Origin: Leifsonia sp. Root1293
GTDB lineage: Bacteria; Actinomycetota; Actinomycetes; Actinomycetales; Microbacteriaceae
Reading direction: 5' to 3'
Assembly (NCBI RefSeq): GCF_001425325.1
Contig: NZ_LMEH01000001.1
Span: 2,438,162 to 2,502,161, forward strand
Length of the DNA: 64,000 bases
Part shown: positions 35,980 through 43,812 of the stretch, in pieces
Position numbering within the stretch: position 1 is the first letter of the stretch
Layout: every line of letters begins with the position of its first letter
Position numbers and translations under genes: made by a program
Notes under the pieces: generated by a model
Database searches by the model: none
Seen by the model: the letters and a program-made list of their open reading frames with translations, nothing else
What the model was told of the DNA's origin: nothing

Positions 35980-36250
35980 GGTCGAGTAGCCCGCGACGAA
36001 GTCGCAGGACAACCCGTTGGTCGAGTAGCCCGCGACGAAGTCGCTGGCCCACCGCTGGTCGAGTAGCCCGCGACGAAGTCGCAGGACAACCCGTTGGTCG
36101 AGTAGCCCGCGACGAAGTCGCAGGACAACCCGTTGGTCGAGTAGCCCGCGACGAAGTCGCAGGCGTATCGAGACCACCCCTCACCCGATCGCTCGGTCGT
36201 GAGGGGTGGTCTCGATACGCGTCCTCGCTCCGCTCGGTCGCTCCTCGACC
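35980..36250. repeat. Family A repeat: five tandem units plus a 22-bp perfect hairpin
   Basis: Units start at 35980, 36019, 36057, 36096 and 36135, each GGTCGAGTAGCCCGCGACGA followed by AGTCGC and a short linker (38-39 bp period). Then GCGTATCGAGACCACCCC... (36163-36184) pairs perfectly with 36199-36220 over 22 bp. A closing half with CTCCTCGACC follows. This is a REP/BIME-like element between NUDIX and the RND gene; other copies lie at 42630, 48851 and 52370. Confidence 0.85.
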
Positions 36251-36262
36251 GGCGAGAGTGGT

Positions 36263-39200
36263 CTACTCGGCGGGCACGGCCTCCGCGGCGCCGGCCTTGG
36301 CCGCCTTCTTCTCGGCCCGGCGATCGCGCGCGCCCTCGACCAGGTTGTACAGCGTCGGCAGCACCACGAGGGTGAGCACCGTCGATGACACCAGGCCGCC
36401 GATCACGACGATGGCGAGGGGCTGCGAGATGAACCCGCCGTGCCCTGTGAGGCCGATGGCCATGGGCAGCAGCGCGAAGATCGTCGCGAGAGCCGTCATG
36501 AGGATCGGGCGCAGACGACGCGAGGCACCGTGCATGACGGCCTCCTCGACGCCCATGCCGCGCCGCCGGTACTGGTTGACCAGGTCGACGAGCACGATGG
36601 CGTTCGTCACCACGATTCCGATCAGCATCAGCACGCCGATGAGCGACGCGACACCGAGCGGGATGCCCGAGACGATCTGCAGGATGATCGCGCCCGTGGC
36701 CGCGAACGGAACCGAGACGAGCAGTAGCAGAGGCTGACGCAGCGACCGGAACGTGGCCACCATGACGATGTACACGATGAGGATGGCTGCGAGCAGAGCC
36801 AGGCCGAGCTGGCTGAACGCGTCGCCCTGGCTGGCGGTGACGCCGCCGATCTCGGCGTTGGCGCCCTGCGGGAGCTCGGTGTCCGTGAGGGCCGTCGTCA
36901 CCTCGGTGTTGGCCACCGAGAGGTTGTCGGTGCCGGGCGTCGCCGTGATGGTGGCGCTCCGCAGTCCCTTGACCGTGGTGACGGATGCCGGACCCTCGGT
37001 GTTCTCCACCGTCGCGAGGGTGTCGAGTGCCACCGGGCCGGCCAGGGTCGGGATCGGCAGGGCCGAGAGCTCGGCGATCGTCGTGGGCGGGTTCTCCGAC
37101 TGGAGGTAGATGGTCAGCGTCGAGTCGTCGATGGCGATGCTGCCGATCGTGCTCGGCTGCATGGCCTGCGAGACGATGCTTCCGATGGCGACCTCGCTGA
37201 GGCCGGCCTGGGCAGCGGCGTCCCGATCGACCGTGACGGCGATGTAGGGCAGCGAGGCGCTGAGGTTCGACGACACCGCCTTGATCGAGTCGAGGTCGCC
37301 GAGAGCCGACACGATCTCGTCCGAGGCCTTCTGGAGGTCGTCGCTCGACGAGGCCGTCACGTCGACGAGGATGTCGCTGCCGCCGCCGAAGCCGCTCGAT
37401 GCCGTCACCGCGATCTCACCCTGATCGGTGATGTCGCCGAGCTGGTCCTCGATGTCGGCCTGCACGGCCGTCGCGTCGGCGTCGGGGTCCGTCGTGATCG
37501 AGTAGGTGATACCGCCGGCGCCGCCGGTGAACGCGTCGCGCAGGGCACTGCCGGAGGAACCGATGGTGAGCTGGACGGTCTCGACGCCGTCGGTGTCGAG
37601 CAGGGCCTTCTCGACCACTGTCGCCGCGGCATCCTGAGCCGCGAGCGATGTTCCGGGCTCGAGCGTCTGCGTGACGGTCAACGTGTTCTGGCCGGTCGCA
37701 CCGAGGAAGTTCGTCTTCATGAGCGGCGTGAGCGCGAGCGTGCCGAGGAGAACGAGCACGGCGATGAGGATGGTCGCTACGGAGTGCCTGAGCGTCCAGC
37801 GGATGATCGGCAGGTAGCCCTTCTGCAGGCGCGACGGGTGCTCGAGCTCGTCGTAGTCGGCCGAGCCGCCCTCGTCGGCCGGAAGCTCGACGGCCTCGTG
37901 CTTGCGAGGCTTCGGCGGGCGCAGGAACCAGTACGCCAGCACCGGCACGATGGTCAGCGACACCAGCAGCGACGACAGCAGGGCGATCGTGATGGTGAGG
38001 GCGAAGGGCCGGAACAGCTCGCCCGTCACGTCGCCGACGAAGGCGATCGGCAGGAAGACGGCGACGGTGGTGATGGTCGACGCCGTGATGGCCCCGGCGA
38101 CCTCCTTCACCGCGCGCAGGATGGTCTCGGCGCGATCGACGCCCGCGACCATCTGCCGTTTGATGTTCTCGATGACCACGATGGAGTCGTCGACGACGCG
38201 GCCGATGGCGATGGTGAGGGCGCCGAGCGTGATGATGTTGAGGGTGTAGCCCGTCGCCTGCATGCCGATGAAGGTGATCAGCACGCTCGTCGGGATGGAG
38301 ATGGCCGTCACGAGGGTCGAGCGGATCGACATCAGGAAGATCAGGATGACGATCACGGCGAAGAAGAGGCCGAGCAGGCCCTCCTCGGTGAGGGACTGGA
38401 TCGACTGCTCGATGAACGGCGCCTGATCGAAGACCACCGTGATCGTGGCGTTCGAGCCGAGCTTGTCCTCGATCTCGGGGATGAGGGCGTTGACCCCCTT
38501 GGAGACGTCGACGGTGTTGGCCGATGGCAGCTTCGTCACGGCGATGGTGAGCGCCGGCTTGCCGTCGACACGCGAGATCGACGTCGTCGGGTCATCGGTC
38601 TCGGCGACGGTGGCGACATCCCCGACGGTCTGGATTCCGGATGCGAACGCCGCAGGATCAGTCGGCACGAGGGGCAGCGCCGCGATGGCGTCGACGGAGT
38701 CGAGCTTCGCACCGGACTGCACGGTGAGGGTGAGGTCGTCCTCGGTGATGGAACCGGCGGGCAGCAGCACGCCGTTCTGCTTGAGGGCGTCGCTGATGGC
38801 CTGGCTGGTGAGCCCGGCCGCCGCGAGCGCGGCGTCGTTCGGCGTGATCGTGACGCGCTGGCCGATGGCCCCGGTCAGCTGGGCGCCGTTGACGCCGTCG
38901 ACCTCCTCGAGATCGGGCAGGGCGAGCTTGGTGATGTCGGCGGCGAGACTCTTCTCGTCGTCGTCGCTGGTGACGGCGAGCTGCACGATGGGCAGGTCGT
39001 CGAAGCTTCCACTGAACACCTGCGGCTCCACGCCGTCCGGCAGGGTTCCCTTGACGCGATTGATGGCCTGGGTGAGCTTCTGCTCCGCCGTCGCGAGGTC
39101 GGTGCCATAGGTGAACTGGGCCGTGATCAGCGACTGGTTGGTGTTGCTGACCGCCGTGGTGCTCTCGAGGCCCGCCACACCCTGGATGGCCGACTCGACG

Positions 39201-39400
39201 GGCGTGCTGACGTCGTTGTTCACGACCTCGGGCGATGCACCGGGGTAGCTGGCCACGATCGCGAGCTGCGGGAACTGGATCGACGGCGCGAGTTCCTGCT
39301 TCAGCGTCGTGAGGGTGATGCCACCGAAGATCGCCACCACGACGGTGATGAGCGCGATGAGTGCGCGGTTCTTCATGCTGAGAACGGCAAGGAAGTGCAC
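36263..39400 (-). CDS. RND efflux transporter permease (HAE1/SwrC-like)
   Basis: 1045 residues from GTG 39400 with GAGGGG 8 bases upstream. The full RND topology is visible: one N-terminal membrane helix (NRALIALITVVVAIFGG), a periplasmic-type loop, a 5-6 helix block, a second loop, and the C-terminal helix block. Key motifs include VVDDSIVVIENIKRQ in TM4 and the family B-like GIVVTNAIVLVDLVNQYRRRGM. Closest family type is the Gram-positive SwrC-like exporter for surfactants or drugs. No membrane-fusion or outer-membrane partner is encoded nearby, as in other Gram-positives. A perfect dyad at 39486-39500 marks its promoter region. Confidence 0.92.
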   Translation of the reverse strand: MHFLAVLSMKNRALIALITVVVAIFGGITLTTLKQELAPSIQFPQLAIVASYPGASPEVVNNDVSTPVESAIQGVAGLESTTAVSNTNQSLITAQFTYGTDLATAEQKLTQAINRVKGTLPDGVEPQVFSGSFDDLPIVQLAVTSDDDEKSLAADITKLALPDLEEVDGVNGAQLTGAIGQRVTITPNDAALAAAGLTSQAISDALKQNGVLLPAGSITEDDLTLTVQSGAKLDSVDAIAALPLVPTDPAAFASGIQTVGDVATVAETDDPTTSISRVDGKPALTIAVTKLPSANTVDVSKGVNALIPEIEDKLGSNATITVVFDQAPFIEQSIQSLTEEGLLGLFFAVIVILIFLMSIRSTLVTAISIPTSVLITFIGMQATGYTLNIITLGALTIAIGRVVDDSIVVIENIKRQMVAGVDRAETILRAVKEVAGAITASTITTVAVFLPIAFVGDVTGELFRPFALTITIALLSSLLVSLTIVPVLAYWFLRPPKPRKHEAVELPADEGGSADYDELEHPSRLQKGYLPIIRWTLRHSVATILIAVLVLLGTLALTPLMKTNFLGATGQNTLTVTQTLEPGTSLAAQDAAATVVEKALLDTDGVETVQLTIGSSGSALRDAFTGGAGGITYSITTDPDADATAVQADIEDQLGDITDQGEIAVTASSGFGGGSDILVDVTASSSDDLQKASDEIVSALGDLDSIKAVSSNLSASLPYIAVTVDRDAAAQAGLSEVAIGSIVSQAMQPSTIGSIAIDDSTLTIYLQSENPPTTIAELSALPIPTLAGPVALDTLATVENTEGPASVTTVKGLRSATITATPGTDNLSVANTEVTTALTDTELPQGANAEIGGVTASQGDAFSQLGLALLAAILIVYIVMVATFRSLRQPLLLLVSVPFAATGAIILQIVSGIPLGVASLIGVLMLIGIVVTNAIVLVDLVNQYRRRGMGVEEAVMHGASRRLRPILMTALATIFALLPMAIGLTGHGGFISQPLAIVVIGGLVSSTVLTLVVLPTLYNLVEGARDRRAEKKAAKAGAAEAVPAE

Positions 39401-39485
39401 GGGTGATCCCCTCGGGAACAGGTGTGGATGCCGCGAGCTGCGACGGGAGGTGGTCGGCGGCGACTCACCAGGGTTCAGTATCGCA

Positions 39486-39500
39486 TTGCAGTGACTGCAA
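39486..39500. promoter_or_regulatory. Dyad in the RND promoter region
   Basis: TTGCAGTGACTGCAA: perfect 7-bp arms and a 1-base centre, 86 bp upstream of the RND start and 81 bp before the divergent HhH-GPD gene. It looks like a repressor site; no regulator gene is adjacent. Confidence 0.55.
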
Positions 39501-39580
39501 AAAGGTCACGGGCAGCTGTGAACCCTGACGCGGATCGAGATCCCTCGACCCGCGCCCCGTCGGCGGAGCAGACTGGAGGC

Positions 39581-40147
39581 ATGGCCCTCCACATCACCGG
39601 CGACGACGCCGCAGACGACCTCCTGACCCAGAGCCCGCTCGCGCTCATCATCGGCATGCTGCTCGACCAGCAGGTGCCGATGGAGACGGCTTTCGCCGGT
39701 CCAGCCAAGATCCGGGACCGCATCGGCACGCTCGACGCATCGGCCATCGCAGCCCTCCCCGAAGACGAGTTCGTCGAGGTGTTCCGCACGCCGCCGGCCG
39801 TGCATCGTTTCCCCGGATCGATGGCCGGCCGCGTCCAGGCCCTGTGCGCCGCCATCGCAGGCGACTGGAGCAACGACGCCGCTCAGCTCTGGACGCGCGG
39901 CGATCCCGACGGCGCCGAGGTGTTCCGCCGCCTCAAGGCGCTGCCGGGCTTCGGCGACCAGAAGGCGCACATCTTCGTCGCCCTGCTCGGCAAGCAGTAC
40001 GGCTTCACCGGGAACGGATGGCGGGAAGCGGCAGGCTCCTACGGGGAAGAGGGCTCGCACCGGTCCGTCGCCGACATCGTCGACGCCGACTCGCTCGCCC
40101 AGGTGCGCGAGACGAAGCGTGCCGCGAAGGCCGCCGCCAAGAAGTAG
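39581..40147 (+). CDS. HhH-GPD-type base-excision repair protein
   Basis: 188 residues; GGAGG lies directly before ATG 39581. The helix-hairpin-helix region is RRLKALPGFGDQKAHIFVALLGKQ (about 120-143), with the typical L-P-G-x-G turn; an early segment QSPLALIIGMLLDQQVPMETAF is also standard in this subfamily. It matches actinobacterial HhH-GPD-type proteins thought to act as DNA glycosylases. The iron-sulfur cluster of Nth/MutY is absent. The C-terminus is rich in lysine and alanine. Confidence 0.87.
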   Translation: MALHITGDDAADDLLTQSPLALIIGMLLDQQVPMETAFAGPAKIRDRIGTLDASAIAALPEDEFVEVFRTPPAVHRFPGSMAGRVQALCAAIAGDWSNDAAQLWTRGDPDGAEVFRRLKALPGFGDQKAHIFVALLGKQYGFTGNGWREAAGSYGEEGSHRSVADIVDADSLAQVRETKRAAKAAAKK

Positions 40148-40161
40148 GGGAGCCGGCCGGC

Positions 40162-41634
40162 TCAGACCACGGCCGCCAGATACGGGGCATCCGGAACCGG
40201 ATGCGAGCCGAGGGCGGCCCACGACCTGGCGAGCGCCTCGACGGCCCGGTCGGTCTCCTCGGGCGTGTAGCCGATCGGGATGCGCAGGAACCTCTCGAAG
40301 GCGCCGTCGATGCCGAAGCGCGGCCCGGCGGCGATGATGAGGCCGTGCGCCCGGGCTCCGAGGGCGAGTTGAGAGCTCACGGGAGTGCCGAGGTTCACCC
40401 ACGTCGCGAGGCCGCCGTTCACGTGCGGCACGCTCCACTCCGGGAAGGTCTCTGCCAGACGGGCCTCGAGGTGGTCACGGCCGATCCTCAGCTGCTCGCG
40501 ACGGATCGCGAGCACCTCGTCCATGCGGCGCAGCACCTGCTTCACCACCAGCTGATCGAGGATGGGCGTGCCGAGGTCGTTGTGTGACCTGTTGGCCACG
40601 AGCCGACGGATGAGCGGGGCCTCGGCGCGGATCCAGCCGAGCCGCAGGCCGCCCCACACCGTCTTGCCGACGGAACCGATCATCACGGCGTCGCCGTAGG
40701 CCGCGAGCGGGAGGTAGGACTGCCGGCGGTCGATGTCCATCTCGGCCGTGGTCTCGTCGGCGACGATGATCGTGCCCTGACGCGAGGCGGCGGCCAGGAT
40801 CCTCTGGCGTGCCTCGACCGTCATCGATCGGCCGGTCGGATTGTGGAAGTCGGGGATGAGATAGGCCAGAGCAGGATTGCTGAAGCTGATGGCCTGCACG
40901 AGGTCGTCGGCCTCGTCGGCGCCGTCGTCGTCCGCACCGTCGCCGAAGGTGCGGGCACCGGATGCCGCATCCCTCTCGGGAGTGATGCCGACGGGGACGA
41001 GCCTCGCGCCGGCAGCCCGCAGAGCCTCGTACGAGTGCGGATAGGTCGGCACCTCGATGACGGCACGGTCACCCCGGCTGACGAGGGTCCGCGACAGGAG
41101 GGCGATGGCGTGCTGAGCACCGATGGTCACCATGATCTGGTCGGGGCTGGTGGGCAGGCCCCTGTCCGCATAGCGCTGGGCGATCGCCTCGCGCAATGAA
41201 GGAATGCCCACGGGGTCGAAGCCGTGGCCGAGGAGGTGAAGGGGGAGTTCATCGACGGCCGCACGCGCGTCGTCGGCCAGACCCGGGATGGCGGGAGTAG
41301 TCGCCTGGCTGAAGTCGAGGAAGCCGGCATCGTGGGACGGCGCTGGTGCCTGGCGCGCCCCCGGCAGCCTCGCTGCGCTTCCCGAGCCGCGCACGCTGTC
41401 GAGATAGCCGGCCTCACGCAGGTGCCTGTAGGCCGCGGTAACAGTCGTACGACTGACCCCGAGACGCTCCGAGAGCTCGCGCTCGGCCGGGAGCCTGGTG
41501 TCGACGGGGATGCGCCCATCGAGCATGAGAAGGCGGATGCGCTCGGACAGAGCCAGATAGGCCGCTGCACCTCCGGAACGCCAGTCCCCGAGCAGGTTCT
41601 CCACGGATCGCGCGGTCAGTACCGTCTCAGCCAT
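40162..41634 (-). CDS. yczR: MocR-family regulator, YczR type (GntR HTH + aminotransferase domain)
   Basis: 490 residues. Winged-helix domain at 25-85 (RLPAERELSERLGVSRTTVTAAYRHLREAGY), linker, then a fold-type I aminotransferase-like domain with PLP lysine K324 in GSVGKTVWGGLRLGW and NPTG at 265-268. MocR proteins sense PLP or amino acids. It is divergent from a YczE-type membrane protein gene, the standard YczR-YczE arrangement, and repeated ATTGG/CCAAT boxes lie between them. So it very likely controls yczE and itself. A 20-residue acidic insert (230-245, GADDDGADEADD) is unusual. Confidence 0.88.
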   Translation of the reverse strand: MAETVLTARSVENLLGDWRSGGAAAYLALSERIRLLMLDGRIPVDTRLPAERELSERLGVSRTTVTAAYRHLREAGYLDSVRGSGSAARLPGARQAPAPSHDAGFLDFSQATTPAIPGLADDARAAVDELPLHLLGHGFDPVGIPSLREAIAQRYADRGLPTSPDQIMVTIGAQHAIALLSRTLVSRGDRAVIEVPTYPHSYEALRAAGARLVPVGITPERDAASGARTFGDGADDDGADEADDLVQAISFSNPALAYLIPDFHNPTGRSMTVEARQRILAAASRQGTIIVADETTAEMDIDRRQSYLPLAAYGDAVMIGSVGKTVWGGLRLGWIRAEAPLIRRLVANRSHNDLGTPILDQLVVKQVLRRMDEVLAIRREQLRIGRDHLEARLAETFPEWSVPHVNGGLATWVNLGTPVSSQLALGARAHGLIIAAGPRFGIDGAFERFLRIPIGYTPEETDRAVEALARSWAALGSHPVPDAPYLAAVV

Positions 41635-41651
41635 AAGGCCACTTTAGGTGA

Positions 41652-41694
41652 ATTGGATATTTGATGGAAGGCCAATCATGTAATTGGATTGACC
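41652..41694. promoter_or_regulatory. YczR operator boxes
   Basis: ATTGGA at 41652-41657, CCAAT at 41672-41676, ATTGGA at 41683-41688 and ATTGACC at 41688-41694 lie in the 61-bp gap between yczR and yczE. Repeated boxes in direct and inverted orientation, about 20-31 bp apart, match the arrangement expected for a MocR dimer. Confidence 0.7.
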
Positions 41695-41695
41695 C

Positions 41696-42391
41696 ATGCC
41701 CTCGACCGCCGCATCCGCCCCTCTGCTCATGAGCCGCCGCATCGCGCAGCTCCTGGTCGGACTCTTCCTCTACGGAATCGGCATCTCACTCATCGTGCGC
41801 GGGCAGATCGGCGCCGCGCCGTGGGACGTGCTCACCCAGGGCATCGCGAAGCACACGGGTCTCACGTTCGGGCTCATCACCATCCTCACCAGCGGCGTCG
41901 TGCTGCTGCTCTGGATCCCCCTCCGCCAGCGGCCGGGCGTCGGTACCGTGCTGAACGCCCTGCTCGTCGGGCCGTCCGCCGACATCGGCCTGGCGCTCAT
42001 CCCCACCGACCTGCCGCTCGTCGCGCGCATCTTCGTGTTCATCGCCGGCCTGCTCGTGCTGGCCGGAGCCACCGGCCTCTACATCGGCGCACACTTCGGC
42101 CCCGGCCCTCGTGACGGCCTCATGACCGGCATGCACCGGCGCACGGGCTGGCCCATCTGGATCGTGCGGACGGGCATCGAGGTCGTCGTCGTCGCCATCG
42201 GCTGGGCTCTGGGCGGCAATGTCGGCATCGGAACCCTGGCCTTCGCGCTGCTCGTCGGTCCGCTCTGCGGCTGGGCCATCCCCTTCTTCGCCATTCCCCA
42301 GGCGACGACGGCAACGGATGCGGCGACCGAGCGCACCCTCGAAGGCGACGCGGTCCCGTCGGAGCCCGTCGTGGACTCCCCCGCGAACTAG
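41696..42391 (+). CDS. yczE: YczE/YyaS/YitT-family membrane protein
   Basis: 231 residues with about five membrane segments: LLVGLFLYGIGISLIVRG, then GLITILTSGVVLLLWIPL, the segment starting IFVFIAGLLVLAG, and two more. The motif GAAPWDVLTQGIAKHTG and GPGPRDGLMTGMHRRTGW are typical of the YczE group. The molecular role is unknown, though it is regularly controlled by YczR. It lies immediately next to the operator boxes, leaving no room for a ribosome site, so translation is probably leaderless. The hydrophilic tail after residue 205 is not conserved. Confidence 0.85.
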   Translation: MPSTAASAPLLMSRRIAQLLVGLFLYGIGISLIVRGQIGAAPWDVLTQGIAKHTGLTFGLITILTSGVVLLLWIPLRQRPGVGTVLNALLVGPSADIGLALIPTDLPLVARIFVFIAGLLVLAGATGLYIGAHFGPGPRDGLMTGMHRRTGWPIWIVRTGIEVVVVAIGWALGGNVGIGTLAFALLVGPLCGWAIPFFAIPQATTATDAATERTLEGDAVPSEPVVDSPAN

Positions 42392-42416
42392 CGCCAGCGC
42401 TCGCCCACCCACTCAC

Positions 42417-42450
42417 GCGCTTCGACCGCGACTTCGTCGGGCCTCAGCGA
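42417..42450. repeat. Family B half element
   Basis: GCGCTTCGACCGCGACTTCG then GGGCCTCAGCGA: the inverted half of the family B repeat, just after yczE. The other half is not visible. Confidence 0.55.
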
Positions 42451-42502
42451 CCGGGCGTGGCCGGCGACCCCTCAGACCACCCAACGCACCAGGAGGTGCC
42501 CC

Positions 42503-42607
42503 ATGTTCGTCGCCATCACAGCTCTCGCCATCCTCGCCCTGTGGGGCGTCGCCGGCACCGTCGTCGCTCTCGCTCGGGACGGCTACAGGCGCGTGCCGAC
42601 GCGCTGA
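42503..42607 (+). CDS. Small single-span membrane protein, 34 residues
   Basis: Begins MFVAITALAILALWG and ends RDGYRRVPTR. An ideal ribosome site, AGGAGGTG at 42491-42498, precedes the ATG. Residues 3-24 form one hydrophobic helix and the C-terminus is basic, giving an inside-positive tail. It is not part of any family I recognise but is typical of small actinobacterial membrane proteins. It lies between yczE and a family A repeat. Confidence 0.65.
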   Translation: MFVAITALAILALWGVAGTVVALARDGYRRVPTR

Positions 42608-42629
42608 GGGCAGTTGGGCCCCCACCGCT

Positions 42630-42840
42630 GGTCGAGTAGCCCTCCAGCGCTGGTCGAGCAGCCCTCACCGCTGGTCGAGTAGGCAGCGAGCGCAGCGAGC
42701 AGCCGTATCGAGACCACTCCCAGCGTCGCGCAGACACTGGTGTGATCTCGATACGCGTCCTCGCTGCGCTCGGTCGCTACTCGATCAACGGCGGGGCGCC
42801 CCTCCTCGCCGCGCTCGGTCGCTACTCGATCAACGGCGGG
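42630..42840. repeat. Family A repeat, copy 2
   Basis: Three head units (GGTCGAGTAGCC, GGTCGAGCAGCC, GGTCGAGTAGGC), then CGTATCGAGACCACTCC..., its inverted partner GATCTCGATACGCGTCCTCG, and two tails of CGGTCGCTACTCGATCAACG. The whole can fold as nested stems. It fills the gap between the small membrane gene and the MerR gene. Confidence 0.82.
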
Positions 42841-42847
42841 CCGTGGG

Positions 42848-43606
42848 TCAGCTCAGCTGCTCCGCGTAGACCTTCATCGCGTCGCGCACGAAGGTGGCTC
42901 CCTGCACTCCGCCGTAGTTCGCCGCGAAGCGCTCGTCGGCCACGTACATCTCGCCGAGGCCGACGAAGTACTCCTTCGTCGGCCGGCCCTGCGCGCTCCC
43001 CGGAGTCCCCGGGATGCCGCCGAGCCACTCCGCGTGCCGCTGTGCGAGCGCCTGCGCCTCGTCGCTGTCGGGCGCCACCCCGCGAGAGGCGGCGTCTGCC
43101 CAGTCCGCGGCGAGCGCCGACTGACGCTGCTGCCAGTCCTTCTTCTCCGCGGCGCTCATCGAGCGCCACCACGCGTCGCTCTTCGCGTACGCGTCCTTGC
43201 CCCAACGGTCCTCGACCTCCTCCTTGTACTCGGTGTGGTCGAATCCGTCGAACATGTTCTCTGCCATCAGTTGTTCACCTCCTTCCATTCCCAGAATCGT
43301 GTTCTCGACCGACGCGATCTGTCGCGCCAGCCGGTCCTGTTCGCGTTGCAACCACGTGAGGTGGTTCAGCAGCGCTCGTCCCGAGTCGTGCTCGTTCTCG
43401 AGCACCTCGCCGATCGCCGGGAGCCCCAAGCCCAGATCACGGAGCAGCAGGATGCGCTGCAACCGCACGAGCGCCTGCTCGTCGTAGTACCTGTAGCCGT
43501 TGCTCCCGACGCGGGTCGCCTCGAGCAGCCCCACCTCGCCGTAGTGCCGGAGTGTCCTGCTCGTGGTGCCCGCGAGCTTGGCGATCTCCTGAATGGACCA
43601 GTCCAT
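42848..43606 (-). CDS. MerR-family regulator with TipAS antibiotic-recognition domain
   Basis: 252 residues from ATG 43606, with AAGGAGGTCGACTG ahead. N-terminal MerR domain: WSIQEIAKLAGTTSRTLRHYGEVGLLEATRVGSNGYRYYDE, then a dimer helix to about residue 110. The C-terminal TipAS domain (about 130-250) has SMSAAEKKDWQQ and YVADERFAANYGG, typical of TipA-like and SkgA-like proteins that bind thiopeptides or other drugs. Its own promoter has a 19-bp spacer with the dyad TTGACGCAACGTCAA, the classic MerR-activated form, so autoregulation is expected. A TipAS-only internal start is possible, as in TipA. Confidence 0.9.
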   Translation of the reverse strand: MDWSIQEIAKLAGTTSRTLRHYGEVGLLEATRVGSNGYRYYDEQALVRLQRILLLRDLGLGLPAIGEVLENEHDSGRALLNHLTWLQREQDRLARQIASVENTILGMEGGEQLMAENMFDGFDHTEYKEEVEDRWGKDAYAKSDAWWRSMSAAEKKDWQQRQSALAADWADAASRGVAPDSDEAQALAQRHAEWLGGIPGTPGSAQGRPTKEYFVGLGEMYVADERFAANYGGVQGATFVRDAMKVYAEQLS

Positions 43607-43640
43607 CAGTCGACCTCCTTTCCTCTCGGCCGATGTTCCC

Positions 43641-43671
43641 ACGGTACAAGTTGACGTTGCGTCAAGGTCAA
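43641..43671 (-). promoter_or_regulatory. MerR-type promoter with 19-bp spacer and central dyad
   Basis: On the minus strand: -35 TTGACC, 19-bp spacer containing TTGACGCAACGTCAA (6-bp perfect arms, 3-base centre), -10 TACCGT. A long spacer with a central dyad is the hallmark of promoters that MerR proteins activate by twisting DNA. It reads toward the MerR gene at 43606. Confidence 0.85.
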
Positions 43672-43704
43672 GCGAGAACTTCGGTGATTGTCTTGCACAT
43701 CCCA

Positions 43705-43751
43705 GGAACGCGATATATCGTGTTCCCAGTCCTACTCGCGATATATCGCGA
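43705..43751. promoter_or_regulatory. Twin palindromes, probable PadR operators
   Basis: Palindrome 1 (43705-43726) has core CGATATATCG, with arms GGAAC/GTTCC and one mismatched pair. Palindrome 2 (43736-43751) is TCGCGATATATCGCGA, perfect over 16 bp. Their centres are 28 bp apart, 62-110 bp before the DUF4097-padR operon. The AT core in GC-rich DNA and the linked PadR gene support autoregulation. Confidence 0.78.
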
Positions 43752-43812
43752 CATAGCCTTCCGACATCCGAATTCCGGATGCACCCCCGCACGACACAGC
43801 AAGGAGAACACC

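Noticed and set aside
35980-36162. CRISPR-like array
   Set aside because: Units are contiguous tandem repeats with nearly identical linkers, no unique spacers and no cas genes; part of a REP-like element.
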